From assembly GCF_003585765.1 (NCBI RefSeq), contig NZ_CP021235.1, positions 2,976,001 to 3,040,000 on the forward strand: a stretch of DNA of 64,000 nucleotides. Reading direction: 5' to 3'. The notes below the pieces were generated by a model. It was not told the origin of the DNA. It did not search any database and was given only the letters and a program-made list of their open reading frames with translations. This stretch comes from Pontibacter actiniarum. GTDB lineage: Bacteria; Bacteroidota; Bacteroidia; Cytophagales; Hymenobacteraceae. Positions 23,201 to 30,856 of this stretch are shown here, in pieces (the stretch's first letter is position 1; each line of letters begins with the position of its first letter). Both the position numbers and the translations under genes were made by a program.

Positions 23201-23815
23201 CTAAAAAAGGCCGAACAGCTCGCCCTGAATCTTCTCAATAATGCTGCCCAGGTCTTCGGGGTTTGCCACGAAGTCGATGTTGTTCACATCCACCACCAGC
23301 AGTTTGCCCAGATCGTAGTTGCCCATCCAGGTATTGTAGTGCTCGTTCAGGTTGCGCAGGTAGTTAATGCTGATGCTGCTCTCGTAGTCGCGGTTGCGCT
23401 TCTCGATCTGGCCGATCAGTTTGGGCAGGTCCGCCTTGAGGTAAATCATCAGGTCCGGGGCCTTCACCATGCTGATCATCGACTGAAAGAGGCCGTAATA
23501 GTTATCGAAGTCGCGGGTGCTCATGAGCCCGGACTGGTGCAGGTTCCGCGCGAAGATGTGGGCGTCCTCGTAAATGGTGCGGTCCTGGATTACATCGTGC
23601 CCGTTGGCCTGTATCTGCTGCACCTGGTTAAAGCGGCTGTTCAGGAAGAAGACTTGCAGGTGGAAGGCCCAGCGCTCCATATCCTCATAAAAATCCTTCA
23701 GGTAGGGGTTGTTATCCACTGCCTCCAGGTATAAATCCCACTTAAAGTGTTGGGCCAGCTTGGTGGCCAGCGTGGTTTTGCCGGCGCCAATGTTGCCAAC
23801 GATCGCGATGTGCAT
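23201..23815 (-). CDS. Deoxynucleoside kinase
   Basis: A protein of 204 residues that phosphorylates deoxynucleosides with ATP in the salvage pathway. The P-loop GNIGAGKTT is at residues 7-15. ERWAFHLQVFFLNSRF is the substrate-site helix, with the conserved aromatic and Gln residues. QDRTIYEDAHIFA corresponds to the DRS/ERS motif with catalytic Asp/Arg. NRDYESSISINYLRNLNEHY holds the LID arginines. Length and motifs match the dNK/dGK/dAK family; the base preference cannot be read. It is flanked by its own promoter candidate and terminator. Confidence 0.88.
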   Translation of the reverse strand: MHIAIVGNIGAGKTTLATKLAQHFKWDLYLEAVDNNPYLKDFYEDMERWAFHLQVFFLNSRFNQVQQIQANGHDVIQDRTIYEDAHIFARNLHQSGLMSTRDFDNYYGLFQSMISMVKAPDLMIYLKADLPKLIGQIEKRNRDYESSISINYLRNLNEHYNTWMGNYDLGKLLVVDVNNIDFVANPEDLGSIIEKIQGELFGLF

Positions 23816-23847
23816 GGTAATCTGTTACTTTAAATAAAACTGGACTG

Positions 23848-23855
23848 CAAAAGTA
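23848..23855 (-). promoter_or_regulatory. Candidate -7 box of the deoxynucleoside kinase gene
   Basis: TACTTTTG on the minus strand fits TAnnTTTG and lies 32 bases before the ATG. The nearest TTG upstream is about 25 bases away, longer than the usual spacing, so only the -7 element is convincing. Confidence 0.4.
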
Positions 23856-23989
23856 AGGCATTTCAGAAAGCCGTTATCGACAAGTTCCCCACCGGGTTAT
23901 CAACATTCGGGAACCGGCATATGCCCAGCTGCTTAACCTGAGCCTTGCCCCGCCGTAAACCTAAAGTATAAACCAAACATTTGAAAGCT

Positions 23990-24166
23990 ATGACAAAAGG
24001 ACATAATCAAGACCCAAGTAAGCAGAGCAAGCCGATTGCAAAAAGCTCGGACGACAAAAAGGAAAACCGCCACCTGACAGACCAGAAACAGAACAAGAGC
24101 CCGAACCAGGGCCGTAACGAAAACAAGGAGCAATCAGGAGGCACTAAAGGCAAAAACGCCATTTAG
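23990..24166 (+). CDS. Small disordered lysine/asparagine-rich protein
   Basis: A protein of 58 residues, MTKGHNQDPSKQSKPIAKSS onward, composed almost only of Lys, Asn, Gln, Ser, Asp and Glu, with no hydrophobic core. Such peptides are common in Cytophagales as small stress or nucleic-acid-associated proteins, but no family can be named. The ATG was chosen over an upstream TTG. A very long hairpin terminator follows within 25 bases, which supports a real transcript. Confidence 0.5.
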   Translation: MTKGHNQDPSKQSKPIAKSSDDKKENRHLTDQKQNKSPNQGRNENKEQSGGTKGKNAI

Positions 24167-24188
24167 CCAGGTAAGCGTAACCTTACCA

Positions 24189-24246
24189 GGTAAACGCAAT
24201 ACGCCCCGGCAGCCATATAATCCTGTCGGGGCGTGTTGCGTTTACC
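24189..24246. terminator. Long bidirectional hairpin
   Basis: GGTAAACGCAATACGCCCCG (24189-24208) pairs with CGGGGCGTGTTGCGTTTACC (24227-24246). This is 20 bp with a single mismatch that becomes G-U in RNA. It lies between convergent genes. Confidence 0.75.
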
Positions 24247-24260
24247 GTGCTTGCTCCTGC

Positions 24261-24890
24261 CTAGCGGTTGCTTTCGCGCATGTCCTTGTAGGCATCTTTG
24301 GCCTCGCGGCCTTTCTTGAGGGTGGCAAACTCCACCTGCAGCGCCGCTATTTTAATTTTGTCACCGGTGCTTAACAGGTCCAGAACCTCTGATTTGCGTG
24401 CGTTCAGCTCCCCTACCACAAACTCTGCATACTCCCAATCGCGCAGGCTCCAGTTCTGCCGCTTTTCACGCGTGTACTCTAGCGCCTTCGTAAAAGTATC
24501 GCGCAGGTGCACTGGCTTTACTTTGTCTAGCTGTGTGGTGCCGGTCATGTTACGTTCCCAACGCTCCAACTCGCGGCCGTCCAGGTTCACCAGCTGGCTT
24601 TCGTTGCGCTCCTTCCACTCCCCGTAACGCTGTTTGTAGGTGTTGTACTCGTTCCTGGACTTCTCCGACATCTTTTTTGTGTTGCGGTCCAGGCTGTAAG
24701 ACAGCTCCTCAAACTCTTTCTTCACAGTGGGCCACTCGGCAGCAATGGTGCTGTCGGCCTGCGTGCTGCGCTGCTGCATCCAGGTGCGCAGATCGGCCAA
24801 ATCCTGCTCCAGCTGCGACTGTGCCTGCACTGCGCCCACACTCACCAAGGCCAGCACCAGGGCCAGCATCCAACTAAATCGTCTCTTCAT
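24261..24890 (-). CDS. Exported coiled-coil protein of unknown function
   Basis: A protein of 209 residues with a clear signal peptide (MKRRFSWMLALVLALVSVGA, cleaved after VQAQ). The mature protein is helical, charged and tryptophan-containing (DLADLRTWMQQR, YKQRYGEWKERNE, REKRQNWSLRDWEYAEFVV). It ends with another amphipathic helix (DKIKIAALQVEFATLKKG). It looks like a periplasmic helical bundle. No catalytic motif is visible and no family is recognised with certainty. Confidence 0.7.
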   Translation of the reverse strand: MKRRFSWMLALVLALVSVGAVQAQSQLEQDLADLRTWMQQRSTQADSTIAAEWPTVKKEFEELSYSLDRNTKKMSEKSRNEYNTYKQRYGEWKERNESQLVNLDGRELERWERNMTGTTQLDKVKPVHLRDTFTKALEYTREKRQNWSLRDWEYAEFVVGELNARKSEVLDLLSTGDKIKIAALQVEFATLKKGREAKDAYKDMRESNR

Positions 24891-25117
24891 AGTATTTCAG
24901 ATTTGTGCTTTAAACTTTAACAAGCATCCCCCGTAAATATTGTGCCAGACTTATATTAAGGGTAGATGACCTCTGCGCTACGGCCCTTTCCGGGCCCGGG
25001 CACTAAGTTATGATATCTTGCACAGCCAGCCTCAGTTTGCTCCACCTTTTAGGGATAATCCACGTTTATTGAAGAAGCACAAGTAAGGCTTAAATCCGTT
25101 TAGCCACAGCACATATT

Positions 25118-27556
25118 ATGAGTAAACACCACAAAGCCAACTTTCATGAAACGGTTGTTTCGATGAGCAGCGACGACGACGTGATCCTAAGCGTGGACGA
25201 CTTCCCGTTTAAGACCACACTCAGCCTGTCGCCGCTTATTGCCTACTGGGAGGAGAAGCTAGGGAAAGACCGTGGCTGCAACACCGAGCGCATCCGCCAG
25301 CAAATTGACCTGCTCAACCAAATGCCGGAGCTGCTGGGCTCCATCCAGGATGTGTCTATCGTTAACAAGTACATTGACACAGTGGACCGGCTGATGGAGG
25401 ACATTTTCCCCGGCGCCCTGTGGGAAAATGACCTGAAGGCGGTTTCGGTGCCTTTCAGGTTCGAGAGCTTTTACGCCACCCCCAAGCTAAAGGAGCTCAA
25501 GCTTCTGGAGAGCTCCAACTACTCCGAAAAACTTAACATCGACAAAAAGACACTGCTGTTCCGGCTCACGCTACAGGCCTACACCATTATTCTGGAGCAG
25601 TTCTATAACGCGAACTTTTCAGTGGATGAGCCTTTTGTGTTTACCATCAACGATAAGTTTACGGGCCTGCCGCGCCACTACAAAGTGGATGTTGACCTGA
25701 AGTTTATGCAGGTAAAGGCAAACGGGAAGGTAAAGCCGCTGCGGGCGCAGCAGATAAACTTCCTGATAAACCGCTACAACGACCTCGACCTGTGGATGCA
25801 GCTGCTGCCGCCCGAAAACTTTGAGTTCAGCGGCTTTGCCATCTATGACTTCACCGAGGTGACCATGGAGGAAACCATCTCCTCGCTGCGCTACGACCTG
25901 CTCGACAAAGACTCCGTCAGCACAGAGAGTGGCTTCCAGGACCTGCAGCAGAAGCTGCGCGTGCTCTTTGGCCTGCCCGGGATACAGCTTGGCTTTGCCT
26001 CCTGCCCCAACGTGCGCGAGTTTGACACCAGCTATGCCCGCCGCATCTGGAACGGCCTTATCCTGACGCAGGAATGCGACCTGGCCCTCAGCGACCTGAA
26101 GGGCTCCATCTATGAGCCTGTGCTAAAAAAGGGCCTGACCATAGTGGTGGAGGACCTGAACGTGCTCCCGAACCCGACCCGCATTGAGCAGAAACTGCTG
26201 GAGGCGGGGCTGCGCAACCTGATCATCGCGCCGCTGCAGTACGAAGGCAGCACCATTGGCCTCATGGAGCTGGCCTCCCCCATTCCCGGTGAGCTAAACG
26301 CCCTCTCCACCATCCGGCTGAAGGAGATACTGCCGCTTTTTGCCCTGGCCATGAACCGCAGCCTGGACGAGCTGCGCAGCAGTATCCAGAGCATCATCAA
26401 AGAAAAGTACACCGCCATACACCCGATTGTGGAATGGCGCTTTACTCAGGCAGCCATTAACCTGCTGGAGAGGATGGAGCGTAACTCCGGCTCGGAGATA
26501 GAACCGATTGTGTTCCGCGATATTTACCCGCTCTACGGCTCCTCCGACATCCGCAGCTCCGCCATCGAGCGGAACAAGGCCATACAGGGGGACCTGCTGG
26601 AGCAGTTGGTGCTGGCCAAAGAGGTTATACTTGCCGCCAAAGACAACATGCCGCTCTCTATACTTGATGAGCTGATGTTTAAGATAGACAAGTACTCGCA
26701 GAGCATTGTGCACGAGCTGGGCTCCGGCGACGAGGGAATCATACTTGACTTCCTGCGCCAGGAGATAGAGCCGCTCTTCGACCACTTCCTGCGCAAGGAC
26801 TCGGCCCAGCACGCGATACAGGCCTACCGCTCCGCCATCAACAACCCCTACAAGGCCGTGTACAACAAGCGGCGCGCCTATGAGGAGAGCCTCTACCTTA
26901 TTAACGACACGATCTCCAGCTTCCTGGACCGCGAGGAGGAAAAGGCGCAGCAGATCTTCCCGCACTACTTCGAGAAGTATAAAACCGATGGCATTGAGTA
27001 TAACATCTATATCGGGGCCTCCCTGCTGAACAACGGCGACTTCCAGCCGATCTACCTGAAGAACATGCGCCTGTGGCAGCTTATGCTCACCTGCGAAATT
27101 GCCCGCCGCATACAGAAGCTTCGCGCCAACCTGAAGCTGCCATTGGAGATAACTCAGCTCATTTTGGTGCACTCCGACTCTATCTCGATCCGGTATAGGC
27201 TGGATGAGAAGAAGTTTGACGTGGACGGGGCCAACAACATCCGCTATGAGATTATTAAAAAGCGTATCGACAAGGCCACCGTGCGGGGCTCAGAGGAGCG
27301 CCTGACGCAGCCGGGAAAAATCGCCATCGTCTACTCGCAGCAGAAGGAGGCGCAGGAGTACATGCGCTACCTGGAGTTCCTGCAGTCGGAAGGCTATATT
27401 GAGGAGGAGGTGGAGCACCTGGAGGTTGAAGAGCTACAGGGCGTGCAAGGCCTGCAGGCCCTGCGCGTAACCGTTAACCTAAAAGAGAAACTGCGCCACG
27501 ATATTGAGGCAGGCGACGAGCTTCTGAACATCGCCCAATCAGCCAGCCTGAACTGA
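25118..27556 (+). CDS. Large GAF-domain protein of unknown function
   Basis: A soluble protein of 812 residues. Residues about 270-430 form a GAF-like sensory domain, with QKLRVLFGLPGIQLGFASCP, DLKGSIYEPVLKKGLTIVVE and NLIIAPLQYEGSTIGLMELA as its strand pattern. The N-terminal ~250 residues and the C-terminal ~380 residues are mostly helical and match no domain I know. No kinase, cyclase, DNA-binding or receiver motif is visible. It is transcribed alone. Large GAF proteins of this kind recur in Bacteroidetes without an assigned role, so ligand-dependent signalling is only a guess. Confidence 0.75.
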   Translation: MSKHHKANFHETVVSMSSDDDVILSVDDFPFKTTLSLSPLIAYWEEKLGKDRGCNTERIRQQIDLLNQMPELLGSIQDVSIVNKYIDTVDRLMEDIFPGALWENDLKAVSVPFRFESFYATPKLKELKLLESSNYSEKLNIDKKTLLFRLTLQAYTIILEQFYNANFSVDEPFVFTINDKFTGLPRHYKVDVDLKFMQVKANGKVKPLRAQQINFLINRYNDLDLWMQLLPPENFEFSGFAIYDFTEVTMEETISSLRYDLLDKDSVSTESGFQDLQQKLRVLFGLPGIQLGFASCPNVREFDTSYARRIWNGLILTQECDLALSDLKGSIYEPVLKKGLTIVVEDLNVLPNPTRIEQKLLEAGLRNLIIAPLQYEGSTIGLMELASPIPGELNALSTIRLKEILPLFALAMNRSLDELRSSIQSIIKEKYTAIHPIVEWRFTQAAINLLERMERNSGSEIEPIVFRDIYPLYGSSDIRSSAIERNKAIQGDLLEQLVLAKEVILAAKDNMPLSILDELMFKIDKYSQSIVHELGSGDEGIILDFLRQEIEPLFDHFLRKDSAQHAIQAYRSAINNPYKAVYNKRRAYEESLYLINDTISSFLDREEEKAQQIFPHYFEKYKTDGIEYNIYIGASLLNNGDFQPIYLKNMRLWQLMLTCEIARRIQKLRANLKLPLEITQLILVHSDSISIRYRLDEKKFDVDGANNIRYEIIKKRIDKATVRGSEERLTQPGKIAIVYSQQKEAQEYMRYLEFLQSEGYIEEEVEHLEVEELQGVQGLQALRVTVNLKEKLRHDIEAGDELLNIAQSASLN

Positions 27557-27761
27557 AAACCACTTAATATGCAATATAGGCGATCTTATATTTATTAAAT
27601 TTATCAAACTTTTCCTGCAGCAATTTCAGGCGCTGCACCAGCATATAAATTATTACAAACCAGCAAGTTAAGACAATAACTATTTAAACAAGCACCCATA
27701 GCACCAGATATTTTTTCATGGCAAGTGCAATTTTTTAAAAAAGATCGGCGTTCTCACTGAG

Positions 27762-27789
27762 ACTTGCCCGCCGTAGGTAGCGGACAAGT
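27762..27789 (+). other. Hairpin in the 5' leader of the lipoprotein gene
   Basis: ACTTGCCCGC and GCGGACAAGT form a 10-bp stem with one C/A mismatch around an 8-nt loop. It lies 30 bases before the ATG of the YD-repeat-like lipoprotein, in an otherwise AT-rich leader. It may shape translation or mark the end of the GAF transcript. Confidence 0.4.
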
Positions 27790-27818
27790 GTTGTTTCATC
27801 AAATCAACTTTTAGCCAA

Positions 27819-28625
27819 ATGAAACTGAGAAACAAAGTAATGCCTGCTATGCTGATGTTAGGTGTGGTAGCGTTTAGCTCTTGCGAAAAGCAGGAGAATG
27901 GATCAATTCAACCAGAACTGGAGCAGGGCATGATCTCGCACATTCTGGCAGACTCTTCGGAGGTCACTTCTTACAACTTTGCTGGGAAACAGCTGAGCCA
28001 GATCAACCACTACGATGTAGAAACCGGTGATTTGGAGAGTTTTGAGAAGTATGAGCGCGATGGGAAAGGACAGCTGATCAAGAGCAGTACGTTTGCCGGC
28101 GGCAACCACAACCTGCTTTCTGAGCAAACCTTTACCTACGAAACCAACGGCCAGCTCACCAAGAGCACCATGGCCTACTACAATGGCAGCAAGCTGGAGT
28201 ATACCGCCTATGCCACCTATGCGTACGACACACAAGGCAACCTGGAGAAGAAGTCTGTGTATGAGGGCAAAGACGCCGAGCAGGGCGGAAAGCTGAAATC
28301 TTACACGGTGTATGAAGTGCTGCCGAACGGCAACTACACCCAGGAAAAGCAGTACGTGATCGATGATAACAAGGAAGCGAAGCTGTTCTCGACCACTACT
28401 TACTCTTATGACACCAGCGTAAACCCATTCCATGGTTTAGCTGAGCCGGGTACAGCCAGCAGCCCTAACAACCTGGTGGCCTCTAACACGGTAGTGCATA
28501 ACACCAAAAAGACGTATAAGTACAGCTACTCGTATACTTACGATGAGCGTGGCTACCCGCTTACCCAGGCGGTGGTTTCGCCAAATGGCAAGCGCCAGTC
28601 GTTTAACTACCTGTATAGCAACTAA
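27819..28625 (+). CDS. Lipoprotein with YD-repeat-like beta strands
   Basis: A protein of 268 residues with a lipobox near residue 23 (VVAFSSCEK). The mature part consists of repeated strand pairs of the form Y-x-Y-D-x-x-G-x-L (YERDGKGQLIKSS, FTYETNGQLTKST, YAYDTQGNLEKKS, YTYDERGYPLTQA). These are the spacing and residues of RHS/YD-type or DUF4595-like beta repeats. Such proteins are surface-exposed or periplasmic in Bacteroidota and their ligands are unknown. It is followed by a perfect 20-bp terminator. Confidence 0.75.
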   Translation: MKLRNKVMPAMLMLGVVAFSSCEKQENGSIQPELEQGMISHILADSSEVTSYNFAGKQLSQINHYDVETGDLESFEKYERDGKGQLIKSSTFAGGNHNLLSEQTFTYETNGQLTKSTMAYYNGSKLEYTAYATYAYDTQGNLEKKSVYEGKDAEQGGKLKSYTVYEVLPNGNYTQEKQYVIDDNKEAKLFSTTTYSYDTSVNPFHGLAEPGTASSPNNLVASNTVVHNTKKTYKYSYSYTYDERGYPLTQAVVSPNGKRQSFNYLYSN

Positions 28626-28644
28626 TACAAGTATAAGCCACATT

Positions 28645-28686
28645 AGCAAAAGCGGCTCCAGGCACATGCCTGGAGCCGCTTTTGCT
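28645..28686 (+). terminator. Perfect 20-bp hairpin terminator
   Basis: AGCAAAAGCGGCTCCAGGCA pairs base for base with TGCCTGGAGCCGCTTTTGCT around a CA loop. Termination occurs in the trailing T-rich sequence. Confidence 0.85.
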
Positions 28687-28771
28687 TTTAGCAGCACGTT
28701 TACCGCCGGCTCCGAAGTTGCTGCCGTATCCGCAGAAATGAGTATATTGGGTGAAATACGACACTAACACG

Positions 28772-28996
28772 ATGGCAAAGACAAAAATAACGGTTAACAG
28801 CAACGGATCGCTGCGCGTAGAGGGCGATGAGTTTGAGCTAGTGGACAAGCACGGGAACGCCTACGGGCTGGGCGGGCGCACGCTTGTCTCCATCTGCCGC
28901 TGCGGCCTCTCCAAAAACAAGCCGTTCTGCGACGGCTCCCACAAAGGGCATTTCGAACACGAGGCAGAGGCCTTTGACCTTCCGCCTAAAAAATAA
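28772..28996 (+). CDS. CDGSH iron-sulfur domain protein
   Basis: A protein of 74 residues starting MAKTKITVNSNGSLRVEG. The [2Fe-2S] motif of mitoNEET-type proteins is complete: ICRCGLSKNKPFCDGSHKG, giving C-x-C, then CDGSH with three Cys and one His ligand. The N-terminal strand region (ELVDKHGNAYGLGGRTL) is typical of the small bacterial members. It probably acts in electron transfer or cluster handling in the cytosol. A weak promoter candidate (TTG at 28718, TATATTGG at 28743, 22-base spacing) precedes it. The DUF2007 gene follows 12 bases after its stop. Confidence 0.9.
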   Translation: MAKTKITVNSNGSLRVEGDEFELVDKHGNAYGLGGRTLVSICRCGLSKNKPFCDGSHKGHFEHEAEAFDLPPKK

Positions 28997-29008
28997 CTTC
29001 CTACTTCT

Positions 29009-29467
29009 ATGGCAGAGCGCCTGGTGACCATCGCTACGTTTAATGAAGCCACAGAGGCCCACATTCTGAAGGGCCGCCTGGAGGCTGAGGGTATACTTTG
29101 CTTTCTGGGGGATGAGCACATTATTGGCGCGCAACCCTTTTACTCCGCTGCGGTGGGCGGGGTTAAGCTCCGGGTAACAGAGCAGGATGTGAAGGAGGCA
29201 AAGGCTATACTTGCCCGCATACAGGGCGGTGAAAGCCAGTTCGACTACGACACCATCGAACTGGCGCCCCCCATGCAGGAGCACGCGGAGGTACAAACCT
29301 GCCCCCGCTGCGGCTCCGACCATGTGGCCGAGGAGAAGTACAACAAGACCGTCTTCTCGCTCACGTACCTTTTCCTTGGCTTTCCCCTGCCCTTTTTAAG
29401 CCGGAAGTATACCTGCTACAACTGCGGCAACACCTGGAAAGACAAAAGCAGGGGGAGAAGCCTTTAG
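29009..29467 (+). CDS. DUF2007 protein with C-terminal zinc ribbon
   Basis: A protein of 152 residues. The first ~75 residues form the DUF2007 (putative signal-transducing, PII-like ferredoxin fold) domain, with TIATFNEATEAHILKGRLEA, GIQCF-like GILCFLGDE and VKLRVTEQDVKEAKAIL. The C-terminal half has two Cys pairs, CPRCGS and CYNCGN, forming a zinc ribbon around a short hydrophobic stretch (YLFLGFPLPFL) that might touch the membrane. It is probably co-transcribed with the CDGSH gene. Confidence 0.85.
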   Translation: MAERLVTIATFNEATEAHILKGRLEAEGILCFLGDEHIIGAQPFYSAAVGGVKLRVTEQDVKEAKAILARIQGGESQFDYDTIELAPPMQEHAEVQTCPRCGSDHVAEEKYNKTVFSLTYLFLGFPLPFLSRKYTCYNCGNTWKDKSRGRSL

Positions 29468-29503
29468 CGGCCCCTCCCCCTGCTTTACCAGTATGGCTTT
29501 CGT

Positions 29504-30841
29504 CTAAACGTTTTCGGCAAACGGAATCGGGAAAAGCTCCCACACATCGTCCTCCTCGCGGTCTATGGGCAGCTCATCCAGGCGGTCGTAGCGGCGCACG
29601 TCAATCCAGCGGTGGCCTTCGAAGAACAGGGAGTAGCGGCGCTGGTAAAGCAGCTCATCAATCAGAGCCTCTTCCGTAACCGGACCGGCGTAAGGTTCCA
29701 GCCCGTGCCTGGTCCGGATGATGTCCAGCGCCCTGGCTGCCTCTTCCAAATCGCCCGTCTGTATATTTGCCTCCGCATAGATCAGAATGAGCTCCTCGTT
29801 GCGGATGATCGGCACAGGCGCCGTGTTATTTTTGTAAACAAACACGTCATAGTCGCCGCTCAGGCCCCTTTGGGTGGCCGCCCGCGCTCTTTCCGACACT
29901 TTAGACAAACGGTCGTCTCCCGGGGTAGCATCCGTTATAAACGTTGGGTGTGCTACACGCACCTCGCCTGCCGCATTCTGAGGGTAGAACAGCGGGTTTA
30001 GCTGGTCGCCTGCCCCCGTACCGAACACATAGTACACGCCCGTATCAAAGTCCCCGTTTAAGTCAAAGAAAGAAGCCTCTAAGTTGGTTAAAGCCTCCTC
30101 CCAGTTTCCCCTGTAAACAGACACTCTTGCTGCAAGAGCCCGGTTGAACTGCAGGAAAGTGTCCGGTGTGTCAAAACCGGCGAAGCCGCTGGACAGCGGA
30201 AACAGGAAGCTGTCTCCCGCCTGCTCCAGGTGCCCTGCCGCTTCATCCAGCAAGCCGGCGATTGCCGCCAGGGCCTCATCCCGCCCCAAAACAGGGCCCA
30301 GGTTATCAGGGTCATCCACATCCACCCTGATTCCGTTGGTATAGGTCATCGTTAGGTTCAGCAGCAGCTGGTGGGCTTTTATGGTTTTGGCGTAGCCCAG
30401 GTACCCTTGCCTTTGCTCCTCTGTCAGCTTACCCGCCGCTACCATGGTGTTATCGCTCAGGATATCGATCAGGACGTTCAGGTTCTTGATAACCCTGTAC
30501 CTGCCAGACCAGGGATTCGTGATATAGAAGGTGTTATTGTTCAACACGTTGCTGCCAGACCCCAGCAAATCCGTCGTAAAGCGCGGGTCTGAGGCTGAGA
30601 AGCGGTAGATCTCCCGCCCTATCACGCTAACGGCATCGTAGTACGTGCCCAGCGCGTTACGCATACCCGACTCGGCCCCTACCACCAGGTTATTGAGCTG
30701 CCCCACGGTTGTGTTCTCGCGGATATCCTCTATGGTGGTGTTGTTCGGGTCCGGAATATCGTCAATCTCACAGGCCGGCAGCGCCAGGCACAACACCAGC
30801 ATCGCCAGGGTATATGTTGCTATCTTGCTATATTTTTTCAT
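29504..30841 (-). CDS. SusD/RagB-family nutrient-binding outer membrane lipoprotein
   Basis: A protein of 445 residues with a lipoprotein signal peptide (ALPACEIDD). The mature part begins with the NNTTIEDIRENTT segment and has the alpha-helical TPR-like pairs of SusD proteins, for example QRQGYLGYAKTIKAHQLLLNL. It ends with the conserved C-terminal block LLYQRRYSLFFEGHRWIDVRRYDRL. SusD proteins sit on the outer leaflet and cap the SusC channel, capturing oligosaccharide or peptide ligands. It lies 15 bases downstream of the SusC gene and forms a transport pair with it. No glycoside hydrolase or regulator is adjacent, so the ligand is unknown. Confidence 0.9.
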   Translation of the reverse strand: MKKYSKIATYTLAMLVLCLALPACEIDDIPDPNNTTIEDIRENTTVGQLNNLVVGAESGMRNALGTYYDAVSVIGREIYRFSASDPRFTTDLLGSGSNVLNNNTFYITNPWSGRYRVIKNLNVLIDILSDNTMVAAGKLTEEQRQGYLGYAKTIKAHQLLLNLTMTYTNGIRVDVDDPDNLGPVLGRDEALAAIAGLLDEAAGHLEQAGDSFLFPLSSGFAGFDTPDTFLQFNRALAARVSVYRGNWEEALTNLEASFFDLNGDFDTGVYYVFGTGAGDQLNPLFYPQNAAGEVRVAHPTFITDATPGDDRLSKVSERARAATQRGLSGDYDVFVYKNNTAPVPIIRNEELILIYAEANIQTGDLEEAARALDIIRTRHGLEPYAGPVTEEALIDELLYQRRYSLFFEGHRWIDVRRYDRLDELPIDREEDDVWELFPIPFAENV

Positions 30842-30856
30842 GACAGTTTCTTTAGA

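Noticed and set aside
27557..27818. Riboswitch upstream of the YD-repeat-like lipoprotein
   Set aside because: Only one imperfect hairpin is present, and no conserved core of a known riboswitch class is recognisable.
28743..28750. Strong promoter for the CDGSH gene
   Set aside because: TATATTGG with TTG 22 bases upstream is too far from consensus to list as a feature of its own; it is noted in the gene entry.
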